The translations under genes were made by a program, and so were the position numbers. A stretch of 63,075 bases of DNA from an uncultured Eubacteriales bacterium (GTDB lineage: Bacteria; Bacillota; Clostridia; Oscillospirales; Oscillospiraceae). The stretch is from assembly GCA_959602365.1 (NCBI GenBank), contig CAUGSS010000012.1, positions 1 to 63,075 on the forward strand. Direction: 5' to 3'. Shown here one piece after another: positions 51,667-60,374 of the stretch (position 1 is its first letter; each line of letters begins with the position of its first letter). Below the pieces are notes generated by a model that was not told the DNA's origin, searched no databases, and saw only the letters and a list, made by a program, of their open reading frames with translations.

Positions 51667-54615
51667 ATGAGCCTTCGCATCGGCATCGACATCGGTTCCA
51701 CCACCGTCAAAGTGGTGGTGCTGGACGAACAGAATCAACTTCTCTTCCGCTCCTACGAGCGACACTTCTCCAAGGTCCGGGAAAAGGCCTGTGAGATCCT
51801 GAACTCCATCGCCCCCCGCTTTTCGGGACAGGACATCAAGCTGGTCATCACCGGCTCCGCCGGCCTGGGCGTGGCCAAGGCCAGCGGTGTGGACTTTGTC
51901 CAGGAGGTCTACGCCACCGCCGCCGCGGTGAATGAGTACATCCCCAACGCCGACGCCGTCATTGAGCTGGGCGGCGAGGATGCCAAGATCATCTTCTTCG
52001 GCGGCGCCCTGGAGGAGCGGATGAACGGCTCCTGCGCCGGGGGCACCGGCGCCTTCATCGACCAGATGGCCACCCTGATGAACGTCACCGCCGACGAGCT
52101 GGATGAGCTGTCCCTCAAGCACGAGAAGATCTATCCCATCGCCTCCCGCTGCGGCGTGTTCGCCAAGAGCGACATCCAGCCCATCCTGAACCAGGGCGGG
52201 CGCAAGGAGGACGTGGCCGCCTCCATCTTCCAGGCGGTGGTGGACCAGACCATCGCCGGCCTGACCCAGGGCCGGGAGCTCAAGGGCAAGATCGTCTTTC
52301 TGGGCGGCCCGCTCCACTTTCTCCAGGGGCTGCGGGAGCGGTTTGTGGAGACCCTGAAGCTGGATGAGGAGCACGCCATCTTCCCGGAGGACGGCGACTG
52401 CTTCGCCGCCATCGGCGCCGCATTGTGCGCCGGGGACTTCAGGAGCATGCCCTTTGACGAGGCCCTCCGGCTGCTGGAGGAGAGCCGGGAGGCCACCACC
52501 AGCATCAACACCGCCCCCCAGCTCTTCCGGGACGAGGCGGAGTACAAGGCCTTCTGCGAGCGCCACAACGCCTCCCATCCCCCGGAGGTGGACCCGGACA
52601 CCTATGCCGGGGACGCCTATCTGGGCATCGACGCGGGCAGCACCACCACCAAGCTGGTGCTCATCGCCCCGGACGGCGGGCTGCTGTACACCTATTACCA
52701 CTCCAACCAGGGCAACCCGGTCTCCATTGTCAAGGAGCAGCTGGAGAAGATCTACGCCCTCTGCGGCGACCGGATCCAGATCCGGGGCAGCGCCGTCACC
52801 GGCTACGGCGAGGACCTGATCCTCAACGCCTTCCGCTGCGACCTGGGATTGGTGGAGACCGTGGCCCACCTGAACGCCGCCCGCCACTTCAACCCCGACG
52901 TGGACTTCATCATCGACATCGGCGGCCAGGACATGAAGTGCTTCAAGATTCGCAACGGCGCCGTGGACTCCATCATGCTCAACGAGGCCTGCTCCTCGGG
53001 CTGCGGCTCCTTTATCGAGACCTTCGCCCGGGCCCTGGGCTATGAGATCGCCGACTTCGCCAAGCTGGGCCTGTTCACCGAGAAGCCGGTGAGCCTGGGC
53101 TCCCGCTGCACAGTGTTTATGAATTCCTCGGTAAAGCAGGCCCAGAAGGACGGGGCCAGCGTGGAGGACATCTCCGCCGGCCTGGCCATCTCCATCGTGA
53201 AAAATGCCATCTACAAGGTGCTGCGAATGTCCTCCGCCGACGACCTGGGCCAGCACATTGTGGTCCAGGGGGGCACCTTCCTCAACGACGCGGTGCTCCG
53301 GGCCTTTGAGCAGGAGCTGGGCCGCGACGTCACCCGGCCCACCATCGCCGGCATCATGGGGGCCTTCGGCGCCGCCCTGGCCGCCAAGGAACTGGCCCTG
53401 GAGAAGTCCGCCATTCTGTCGCCGGAAGAGCTGAAGACCTTCCAGCACACCGCCAAGCCCATCACCTGCAACGGCTGCACCAACCACTGTTCCCTGACCG
53501 TCAACCAGTTTGACGGCGGCCGCCGATTCATCTCCGGCAACCGGTGCTCCAAGCCCCTGGGGGGCAAGAAGGAGCAGATGCCCGACCTGATGCGCTACAA
53601 GTACGAAAAGCTCCGCGCCCTCCAGGGCAAGGGGAGCGGCACCGGCGTCCGGGGCAGAATGGGCATCCCCTTCGGGCTGAACATGTACGAGAACCTGCCC
53701 TTCTGGTTCGAGTTCTTCACCAAGCTGAACTTCGAGGTGGTGCTCTCCCCGGAGTCCAGCCGTCAGCTGTACATCAAGGGCCAGCGCACCATCCCCTCGG
53801 ACACGGTGTGCTACCCGGCCAAGCTGGTGCACGGCCATGTGCTCAGCCTGATCGAGGAGGGGGTGGACGCCATCTTCTACCCCTGCATGAGCTACAACTT
53901 CGACGAGGGCATCAGCGACAACAACTACAACTGCCCGGTGGTGGCCTACTACCCCGACCTGATCGCCGCCAACATCCCCGCACTGAAGGGGGCGCATTAC
54001 ATCCACGAGTACTTCGGCCTCCACCGGCCAAAGGACTTTGAAAAGCACGCCGCCGAGTACTTCCACCGGGAGTTCGACATCCCGAGGAAGGAGACCGTGG
54101 CCGCCGCCCGGGCGGCCTATGAGGCCTACCACGCCTATGAGGAGGACGTGCGCCGGACGGGCCAGGAGTACATCGACTTCGCCCGCAAGAACGGCTATCC
54201 CATCATGGTGGTGGCGGGCCGGCCCTACCACATGGACCCGGAGATCAACCACGGCATCAACGACCTGATCACCGGTTTCCATTTCGTGCTCATCACCGAG
54301 GACAGCGTGGCCTGGCACATGGACAAACAGTCCCGGAAGGTGCTCAACCAGTGGACCTACCACGCCCGGATGTACAACGCCGCCCGGTATGTGTGCACCC
54401 AGGAGGACATGGAGCTGATCCAGCTGGTCAGCTTCGGCTGCGGCGTGGACGCCATCACCGGCGATGAGATGCGCTCCATCCTGGAGGAGGGCGGCAAGCT
54501 GTACACCCAGCTGAAGATCGACGACATCTCCAACCTGGGGGCGGTAAAGATCCGCATCCGCTCCCTGATCGCCGCCATCGAGGCCCGGAAGAAGCAGGCC
54601 GCCCATGGCGCCTGA
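51667..54615 (+). CDS. 2-Hydroxyacyl-CoA dehydratase activase-like protein, double ASKHA domain plus DUF2229 (982 aa)
   Basis: Two BadF/HgdC-type ATPase domains lie in tandem: GIDIGSTTVKVVVLDEQ with GSCAGGTGAFIDQMA (residues 1-255), and LGIDAGSTTTKLVLIAPD with ACSSGCGSFIETFA (about 318-580). Each has the Cys that ligates the inter-subunit 4Fe-4S cluster. A Cys motif CNGCTNHC near residue 600 and a DUF2229 region follow. Activases of this class use ATP to drive electrons into dehydratases or reductases. In most Clostridia the protein continues for another 440 residues; here that part is a separate gene (55383-56702), with a GNAT gene between. Confidence 0.9.
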   Translation: MSLRIGIDIGSTTVKVVVLDEQNQLLFRSYERHFSKVREKACEILNSIAPRFSGQDIKLVITGSAGLGVAKASGVDFVQEVYATAAAVNEYIPNADAVIELGGEDAKIIFFGGALEERMNGSCAGGTGAFIDQMATLMNVTADELDELSLKHEKIYPIASRCGVFAKSDIQPILNQGGRKEDVAASIFQAVVDQTIAGLTQGRELKGKIVFLGGPLHFLQGLRERFVETLKLDEEHAIFPEDGDCFAAIGAALCAGDFRSMPFDEALRLLEESREATTSINTAPQLFRDEAEYKAFCERHNASHPPEVDPDTYAGDAYLGIDAGSTTTKLVLIAPDGGLLYTYYHSNQGNPVSIVKEQLEKIYALCGDRIQIRGSAVTGYGEDLILNAFRCDLGLVETVAHLNAARHFNPDVDFIIDIGGQDMKCFKIRNGAVDSIMLNEACSSGCGSFIETFARALGYEIADFAKLGLFTEKPVSLGSRCTVFMNSSVKQAQKDGASVEDISAGLAISIVKNAIYKVLRMSSADDLGQHIVVQGGTFLNDAVLRAFEQELGRDVTRPTIAGIMGAFGAALAAKELALEKSAILSPEELKTFQHTAKPITCNGCTNHCSLTVNQFDGGRRFISGNRCSKPLGGKKEQMPDLMRYKYEKLRALQGKGSGTGVRGRMGIPFGLNMYENLPFWFEFFTKLNFEVVLSPESSRQLYIKGQRTIPSDTVCYPAKLVHGHVLSLIEEGVDAIFYPCMSYNFDEGISDNNYNCPVVAYYPDLIAANIPALKGAHYIHEYFGLHRPKDFEKHAAEYFHREFDIPRKETVAAARAAYEAYHAYEEDVRRTGQEYIDFARKNGYPIMVVAGRPYHMDPEINHGINDLITGFHFVLITEDSVAWHMDKQSRKVLNQWTYHARMYNAARYVCTQEDMELIQLVSFGCGVDAITGDEMRSILEEGGKLYTQLKIDDISNLGAVKIRIRSLIAAIEARKKQAAHGA

Positions 54616-55354
54616 CCTGTCTCCCTGCCGGGCAATGTTCGAGACCGATCCGGTCCGCTATCTGGACCTGACCGAACCGGTCCGCCGGGGCACCGGGGAA
54701 GTTGTGTATGCCGGCCCCGACGGAGCCCTGGTGGCGGTGGACACCGGCCGGGGCGTCCGGCCGGAGGATCAGCTGTTCACCCTCTCCGCCCGGGATGCGG
54801 ACGCCGCCCGGCGGCTGTGCGCGCTGCTGCCCGGCCCCGCCGTCCAGGTCACCGTCCACCAGGAGTGCGCCTTTCCCGCCCTGGAAGAACGCCTCGGCAT
54901 CCGCGCCTGGAACCCCTGCTGGCAGGCGGGCTATCTCTCCACAGCCCCCCTGCCGGAGCTCCCCTGCGGGCTCCCCTTCGAGCTGCGCCCCCTGGGGCCG
55001 GAGCACCTGGAGCAGGTGTACGCCCACTACCAGCTGCCCGGGGAGGCCTACCTGCGCCGCCGGCTGGAACGCGGGGCAATGCTGGGGGCATTCACCCCCG
55101 GGGGGACGCTGGCCGGTTTCATCGGCCGGCACGAGGAGGGCACCATCGGCATGCTGGAGGTGCTGCCCCCCTACCGCCGCCGGGGGCTGGGAAAACTGCT
55201 CCAGAGCCGGATGGCCAACCTGGCCCTGGCGGAGGGACACACCCCCTACTGTCAGATCTTCGCGGACAACGAAGTCTCCCTGTCCCTCCAGCGTTCTCTG
55301 GGCTTCCAGATCTCCCGGGGCTTCATGTACTGGCCCCGCTCCGAATTCGACTGA
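54605..55354 (+). CDS. GNAT-family N-acetyltransferase (249 aa)
   Basis: The C-terminal half is a clear GNAT domain: FELRPLGPEHLEQVYAHYQL, then IGMLEVLPPYRRRGLGKLLQ with the acetyl-CoA loop RRRGLG (about residue 190), and NEVSLSLQRSLGFQISRGF. The N-terminal 110 residues form a second, degenerate GNAT-like or partner domain. It starts inside the activase gene (11-base overlap) and ends 28 bases before the second activase part, so it is cotranscribed and probably translationally coupled. The substrate is unknown. Confidence 0.85.
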   Translation: MAPDLSPCRAMFETDPVRYLDLTEPVRRGTGEVVYAGPDGALVAVDTGRGVRPEDQLFTLSARDADAARRLCALLPGPAVQVTVHQECAFPALEERLGIRAWNPCWQAGYLSTAPLPELPCGLPFELRPLGPEHLEQVYAHYQLPGEAYLRRRLERGAMLGAFTPGGTLAGFIGRHEEGTIGMLEVLPPYRRRGLGKLLQSRMANLALAEGHTPYCQIFADNEVSLSLQRSLGFQISRGFMYWPRSEFD

Positions 55355-55382
55355 ATCAATCCATAGAAAGAGGTTTCCCCCT

Positions 55383-56702
<1,320 letters not shown>

Positions 56703-56737
56703 TCCCAGAGATCACGCTTCTGAAAAATCTGAAAAAG

Positions 56738-56768
56738 AAAAGGTGCTGCCAGAGGCAGCACCTTTTTT
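56738..56768 (+). terminator. Terminator of the activase operon
   Basis: Arms AAAAGGTGCTGCC/GGCAGCACCTTTT with loop AGA (56751-56753) and six T. Confidence 0.95.
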
Positions 56769-56814
56769 CTATGCTCTGAAGGGCGGAGACCCGCGCCGCG
56801 GCAAAGCCCGCTTC

Positions 56815-57084
56815 TCAGCGCAGCAGTTCCTCATAGCTGGTATCCAGCACATCCCGGATGCCCCGCAGCTGGGTGGCCCGGATGTGCTGGGTGCCCCGCT
56901 CAATTTTCACCAGGGTCTCCCGGGTCATGTCTATCCCCTCCAGCTGGAGCCGGCGCACCAGCTCGGTCTGGCCCATCCCCCGCTCCAGCCGGATGCGTCG
57001 GATATTGGCGCCGATGCGAATTTCGTCCTGTTTAATCTTCTGTTCCACAGGCATACCTCTAAATTCGGACTCATTTGAGTCCAT
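56815..57084 (-). CDS. XRE-family regulator (about 77-89 aa)
   Basis: A small Cro/CI helix-turn-helix protein with RIGANIRRIRLERGMGQTEL, a slightly longer turn (GIDMTRETLVKIERGTQHI) and helix QLRGIRDVLDTSYEELL. This variant, with an inserted residue pair between helices 2 and 3, recurs in gut Clostridia. The ATG at 57084 lacks a good ribosome-binding site; a GTG at 57048 has AGAGG at seven bases and may be the real start. It is divergent from the 52-residue gene, and a GGAC-type dyad lies over each gene's start region. Confidence 0.85.
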   Translation of the reverse strand: MDSNESEFRGMPVEQKIKQDEIRIGANIRRIRLERGMGQTELVRRLQLEGIDMTRETLVKIERGTQHIRATQLRGIRDVLDTSYEELLR

Positions 57085-57136
57085 TTTTTCTTCATTTTAG
57101 AGATTGCCCATGTTATAATGGGACCAGAACTGGTCC
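57067..57136. promoter_or_regulatory. Divergent control region with two GGAC-type dyads
   Basis: Perfect dyads GGACTCA-TT-TGAGTCC (57067-57082) and GGACCAG-AA-CTGGTCC (57121-57136) share GGAC...GTCC ends, 2-base centres and 16-base length. Their centres are 54 bases apart. The rightward promoter TTCATT-17-TATAAT (57091-57119) lies between them. They are the obvious operators of the divergent XRE protein. Confidence 0.7.
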
Positions 57137-57183
57137 ACCTGTGACAAATGCAGGAAAACTGACCGGGATCAGGAGGAAGAAAA

Positions 57184-57342
57184 ATGAGCGCTGACTACAA
57201 AAAGATGTACGCCATTCTGTGCGGAGCCGCCTCGGACGCCCTGGACGCGCTGCCCGACGCCCCGGAGTGCGCCCCGGCCCGGCGCATCCTCACCGAGGCC
57301 CTGGAGCAGGCGGAGGAGCTCTACCTGACCGCCCAGCCATAA
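57184..57342 (+). CDS. Small hypothetical protein (52 aa), divergent from XRE gene
   Basis: The start has a textbook AGGAGGAAG site at five to six bases. The product is soluble, helical and acidic: it begins MSADYKKMYAILCGAASDAL, continues through a Pro/Ala/Cys-rich turn (DAPECAPARR) and ends in an amphipathic helix (ILTEALEQAEELYLT). Similar small proteins occur widely in Oscillospiraceae without known role. Its promoter overlaps the proposed XRE operators, so it is probably controlled by that regulator. Confidence 0.75.
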   Translation: MSADYKKMYAILCGAASDALDALPDAPECAPARRILTEALEQAEELYLTAQP

Positions 57343-57380
57343 CCGCCCCTTTGCATGCTTAACTCCCCACTCTGCGTTCC

Positions 57381-57619
57381 TGTCATGCCGAGAAGCCCCG
57401 CCTTTTTCCCTGTCACGCTGAGGAGCCCTGCCTTTTCCCCTGTCATGCTGAGGAGCCTTGCGACGAAGCATCTTCCCTCCGCTCAGGCCTGAATCTCCCC
57501 GCATGCCGGACGTCCTGCCCCGCTCCTCTGTCATGCTGAGGAGCCTCGCGACGAAGCATCTTCCCCCGCATACAACCGGCAGCAGGCCAAGAAGATCCTT
57601 CGCTTCGCTCAGGATGACA
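57381..57619. repeat. Repeat block C1: TGTCAT-bounded element with two 88-bp units
   Basis: Starts TGTCATGCCGAGAAG and ends CGCTCAGGATGACA. Inside, TGTCATGCTGAGGAGCC units recur at 57441 and 57529, 88 bases apart, sharing GCGACGAAGCATCTTCC and GCATGCCGGACGTCCTGCCC. Confidence 0.88.
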
Positions 57620-57764
57620 GGTCGTGCGGCGGATGTGGGGCGGCAGAGGGAAAGCGGACGATGAATGTCACGGAGCGTGGGCGCGGCTGGAGCAGGCGGA
57701 GAAGTTCTGTCCGGCCGCCAGACATAGCCGCCCCCTGCATACCGGACACCTCGCGCTCCCTTCC

Positions 57765-58061
57765 TGTCATGTCGAGAAGCCCTGCCTTTTCCCCTGTCAT
57801 GCTGAGGAGCCTCGCGACGAAGCATCTTTCCTCCGCTCAGGCCTGAATCTCCCCGCATGCCGGACGTCCTGCCCCTCTCCCCCGTCATGCTGAGGAGCCT
57901 CGTGACGAAGCATCTTTCCTTTGCTCAGGCCTGAATCTCCCCGCATGCCGGACGTCCTGCCCCTCTCCCCCGTCATGCTGAGGAGCCTTGCGACGAAGCA
58001 TCTTCCCCCGCTCACATCGGGCGGTAAGCCAAGAAGATCCTTCGCTTCGCTCAGGATGACA
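57765..58061. repeat. Repeat block C2: TGTCAT-bounded element with three 88-bp units
   Basis: Same organisation as block C1, with unit starts at 57796, 57884 and 57972 (exactly 88 bases apart) and the same terminal AAGATCCTTCGCTTCGCTC followed by AGGATGACA. The 145 bases between the blocks hold no gene I can support. Confidence 0.88.
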
Positions 58062-58199
58062 GGGGGACGCAAGCGGGCAATGTCACAGGGACGCGGACAG
58101 GATGCCCCAGGAGAAGCAGGGGGCGGGATATCCAGGGGAACGGGCCAAAGAGACAATGCGGCAGGCCGGGCCGCAGGGCGCAAAACCCCGCGGGGTTTC

Positions 58200-58228
58200 T
58201 TGCGTTCCGGGCCGGTTGGCGGTATAAT
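58200..58228 (+). promoter_or_regulatory. Promoter of icd
   Basis: TTGCGT (58200-58205), 17 bases, TATAAT (58223-58228), 33 bases before the start codon. Confidence 0.75.
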
Positions 58229-58261
58229 AACAGGGATAATAAACGAAAGCAGGTGTTACCC

Positions 58262-59464
58262 ATGCCCAAAATTCCCATGACGACCCCCCTGGTGGAGATG
58301 GACGGCGACGAGATGACCCGCGTCCTGTGGCAGATGATCAAGGACGAGCTGCTCCTCCCCTTCGTGGACCTGAAGACCGAGTACTACGACCTGGGCCTCC
58401 AGCACCGGGATGAGACCGGCGACCAGGTGACTGTGGACGCCGCCAACGCCACCAAGAAGTACGGCGTGGCCGTCAAGTGCGCCACCATCACCCCCAACGC
58501 CCAGCGGGTGGAGGAATACAACCTCCATCAGATGTGGCCCTCCCCCAACGGCACCATCCGGGCCATGCTGGACGGCACCGTGTTCCGTGCCCCCATCCTG
58601 GTCCGCGGCATCGAGCCCTGCGTCAAGAACTGGAAAAAGCCCATCACCCTGGCCCGCCATGCCTACGGCGACGTGTACAAGAACACCGAAATGGTCATCC
58701 CCGGCCCGGGCAAGGTGGAGCTGGTCTACACCGCCGAGGACGGCACCGAAACCCGCAAGCTGGTCCACCAGTTCCAGGGCCCCGGCATCGCCCAGGGCAT
58801 GCACAACCTGAACGCCTCCATCTCCAGCTTCGCCCGCTCCTGCTTTGAGTACGCCCTGAGCACCAAGCAGGATCTGTGGTTTGCCACCAAGGACACCATC
58901 TCCAAGCAGTACGACCACACCTTCAAGGACATCTTTGCCGAGATCTTTGAGGCCGAGTACCAGGAGAAGTTCGACCAGGCCGGCATCACCTATTTCTACA
59001 CCCTGATCGACGACGCGGTGGCCCGGGTCATGAAGGCCGAGGGCGGCTTCATCTGGGCCTGCAAGAACTATGACGGCGACGTGATGAGCGACATGGTGTC
59101 CTCCGCCTTCGGCAGCCTGGCCATGATGACCAGCGTCCTGGTCTCCCCCCACGGCTACTTTGAGTACGAGGCCGCCCACGGCACCGTCCAGCGCCACTAC
59201 TACAAGCACCTGAAGGGAGAGGAGACCTCCACCAACTCGGTGGCCACCATCTTCGCCTGGTCCGGCGCGCTGCGCAAGCGGGGCGAGCTGGACAACCTGC
59301 CCGAGCTGGCGGCCTTCGCCGACAAGCTGGAGCAGGCCACCCTGGACACCATCGCCTCGGGCAAGATGACCAAGGATCTGGCCCTGATCACCACCCTGGA
59401 GGACGTGACCGTGCTGAACAGCCGGGACTTCATCCTGGCCATCCGGGAACGGCTGGAACAGTAA
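58262..59464 (+). CDS. icd: NADP-dependent isocitrate dehydrogenase, eukaryotic-like (IDH1-type) family
   Basis: A 400-residue homodimeric enzyme converting isocitrate to 2-oxoglutarate with NADPH formation. The start VEMDGDEMTRVLWQMIKDEL, the substrate loop MWPSPNGTIRAMLDGTVF, the metal-binding YDGDVMSDMVSSAFGSL and the NADP-binding AAHGTVQRHYYKHLKGE identify the eukaryote-like subfamily and not the E. coli Icd type. AGGTG precedes the ATG. It is a single-gene unit with its own promoter and terminator, supplying 2-oxoglutarate for glutamate in an anaerobe with a partial TCA cycle. Confidence 0.95.
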   Translation: MPKIPMTTPLVEMDGDEMTRVLWQMIKDELLLPFVDLKTEYYDLGLQHRDETGDQVTVDAANATKKYGVAVKCATITPNAQRVEEYNLHQMWPSPNGTIRAMLDGTVFRAPILVRGIEPCVKNWKKPITLARHAYGDVYKNTEMVIPGPGKVELVYTAEDGTETRKLVHQFQGPGIAQGMHNLNASISSFARSCFEYALSTKQDLWFATKDTISKQYDHTFKDIFAEIFEAEYQEKFDQAGITYFYTLIDDAVARVMKAEGGFIWACKNYDGDVMSDMVSSAFGSLAMMTSVLVSPHGYFEYEAAHGTVQRHYYKHLKGEETSTNSVATIFAWSGALRKRGELDNLPELAAFADKLEQATLDTIASGKMTKDLALITTLEDVTVLNSRDFILAIRERLEQ

Positions 59465-59493
59465 TACTCCATAAAAATTTTCAAAATTTCCCC

Positions 59494-59536
59494 GCCCTGG
59501 GCCGATAAAATCCGGCCCAGGGCAAATTTTATTTTC
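59494..59536 (+). terminator. Terminator of icd
   Basis: Perfect 11-bp arms 59494-59504 and 59513-59523 (GCCCTGGGCCG), followed by AAATTTTATTTT. Confidence 0.85.
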
Positions 59537-59552
59537 AGCAGAAAGCATCTTT

Positions 59553-59570
59553 AACACTTTTTAAAGTGTT
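59553..59570. promoter_or_regulatory. Palindrome ahead of the two-component operon
   Basis: AACACTTT-TT-AAAGTGTT is a perfect 8-bp-arm dyad about 110 bases before the response-regulator start and just upstream of a weak promoter (CTGTCA-18-TAGGAT). It may be the response regulator's own binding site. Confidence 0.45.
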
Positions 59571-59681
59571 CCCCTCTGTCATCTTAAAAAAAGCTGTGGT
59601 AGGATAAAGGGAAGAAGAATGTTAGGATGGCCGGAACCCTGGGATGGGCCGGCTGGAACAGGACGGGGGAAGGAAACCATC

Positions 59682-60374
59682 ATGTACAATATTTTGGTCT
59701 GCGATGACGAGCGGGACATCGTCTCTGCCATTAACATCTATCTCTCCGGGGAGGGCTACCATGTGCTGGAGGCCTACTCCGGCGCTCAGGCACTGGAGCT
59801 CATCGACCGGGAAAAGGTGGATCTGGTGCTGATGGACATTATGATGCCGGAAATGGACGGCCTGACCGCGGTGGCCAAACTCCGGGAGAAGAGCAACGTG
59901 CCGGTGCTCTTCCTGTCCGCCAAAAGCGAGGACACCGACAAAATCCTGGGGCTCAACATCGGCGCCGACGACTATATCACCAAGCCCTTCAACCCGGTTG
60001 AGCTGTGTGCCCGGGTGCGCAGCCATCTGCGCCGCTATATGTTCCTGGGGGGCGTCTCCCAGGAGACCACCACCCTCCGGGTGGGGGGCATCGTGCTGGA
60101 TGATGAGAGCAAATCCGTCACCCTGGACGGGGAACCGGTGAATCTCACCCCGCTGGAGTACAGCATCCTTAAGCTGCTGATGGAGAGCCCCGGCAAGGTG
60201 TTCTCCTCTGACGAGATCTATCAGGCGGTCTGGAACGACACCCCCTATGGGGCCAACGCCACCGTGGCGGTGCACATCCGCCACCTGCGGGAAAAGCTGG
60301 AAATCGACCCGGCCAACCCCCGCTATCTCAAGGTACTCTGGGGCCACGGCTATAAAATGGAGGCGGATCATTGA
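59682..60374 (+). CDS. OmpR/PhoB-family response regulator (230 aa)
   Basis: Receiver domain with acidic pair CDDERD, phospho-acceptor Asp in VLMDIMMPEMDG (about residue 52), FLSAKSED and Lys in DYITKPFNPVEL. A C-terminal winged helix follows (VNLTPLEYSILKLLMESPGK, VHIRHLREKLE, VLWGHGYKME). It activates or represses target promoters when phosphorylated by the kinase encoded next, whose start codon overlaps its stop (TGATG). Confidence 0.95.
   Translation: MYNILVCDDERDIVSAINIYLSGEGYHVLEAYSGAQALELIDREKVDLVLMDIMMPEMDGLTAVAKLREKSNVPVLFLSAKSEDTDKILGLNIGADDYITKPFNPVELCARVRSHLRRYMFLGGVSQETTTLRVGGIVLDDESKSVTLDGEPVNLTPLEYSILKLLMESPGKVFSSDEIYQAVWNDTPYGANATVAVHIRHLREKLEIDPANPRYLKVLWGHGYKMEADH

Noticed and set aside
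51595..54606. Thousand-codon open frame opposite the activase gene
   Set aside because: It is an antisense shadow produced by GC-rich codon bias; composition (His/Gly/Val-rich) and lack of a ribosome-binding site argue against coding. The same holds for the long antisense frames opposite pnp, gpmI, pgk and the helicase.
57381..58061. Possible CRISPR array
   Set aside because: Units are 88 bases long, adjoin without unique spacers of 30-40 bases, and no cas genes are present.
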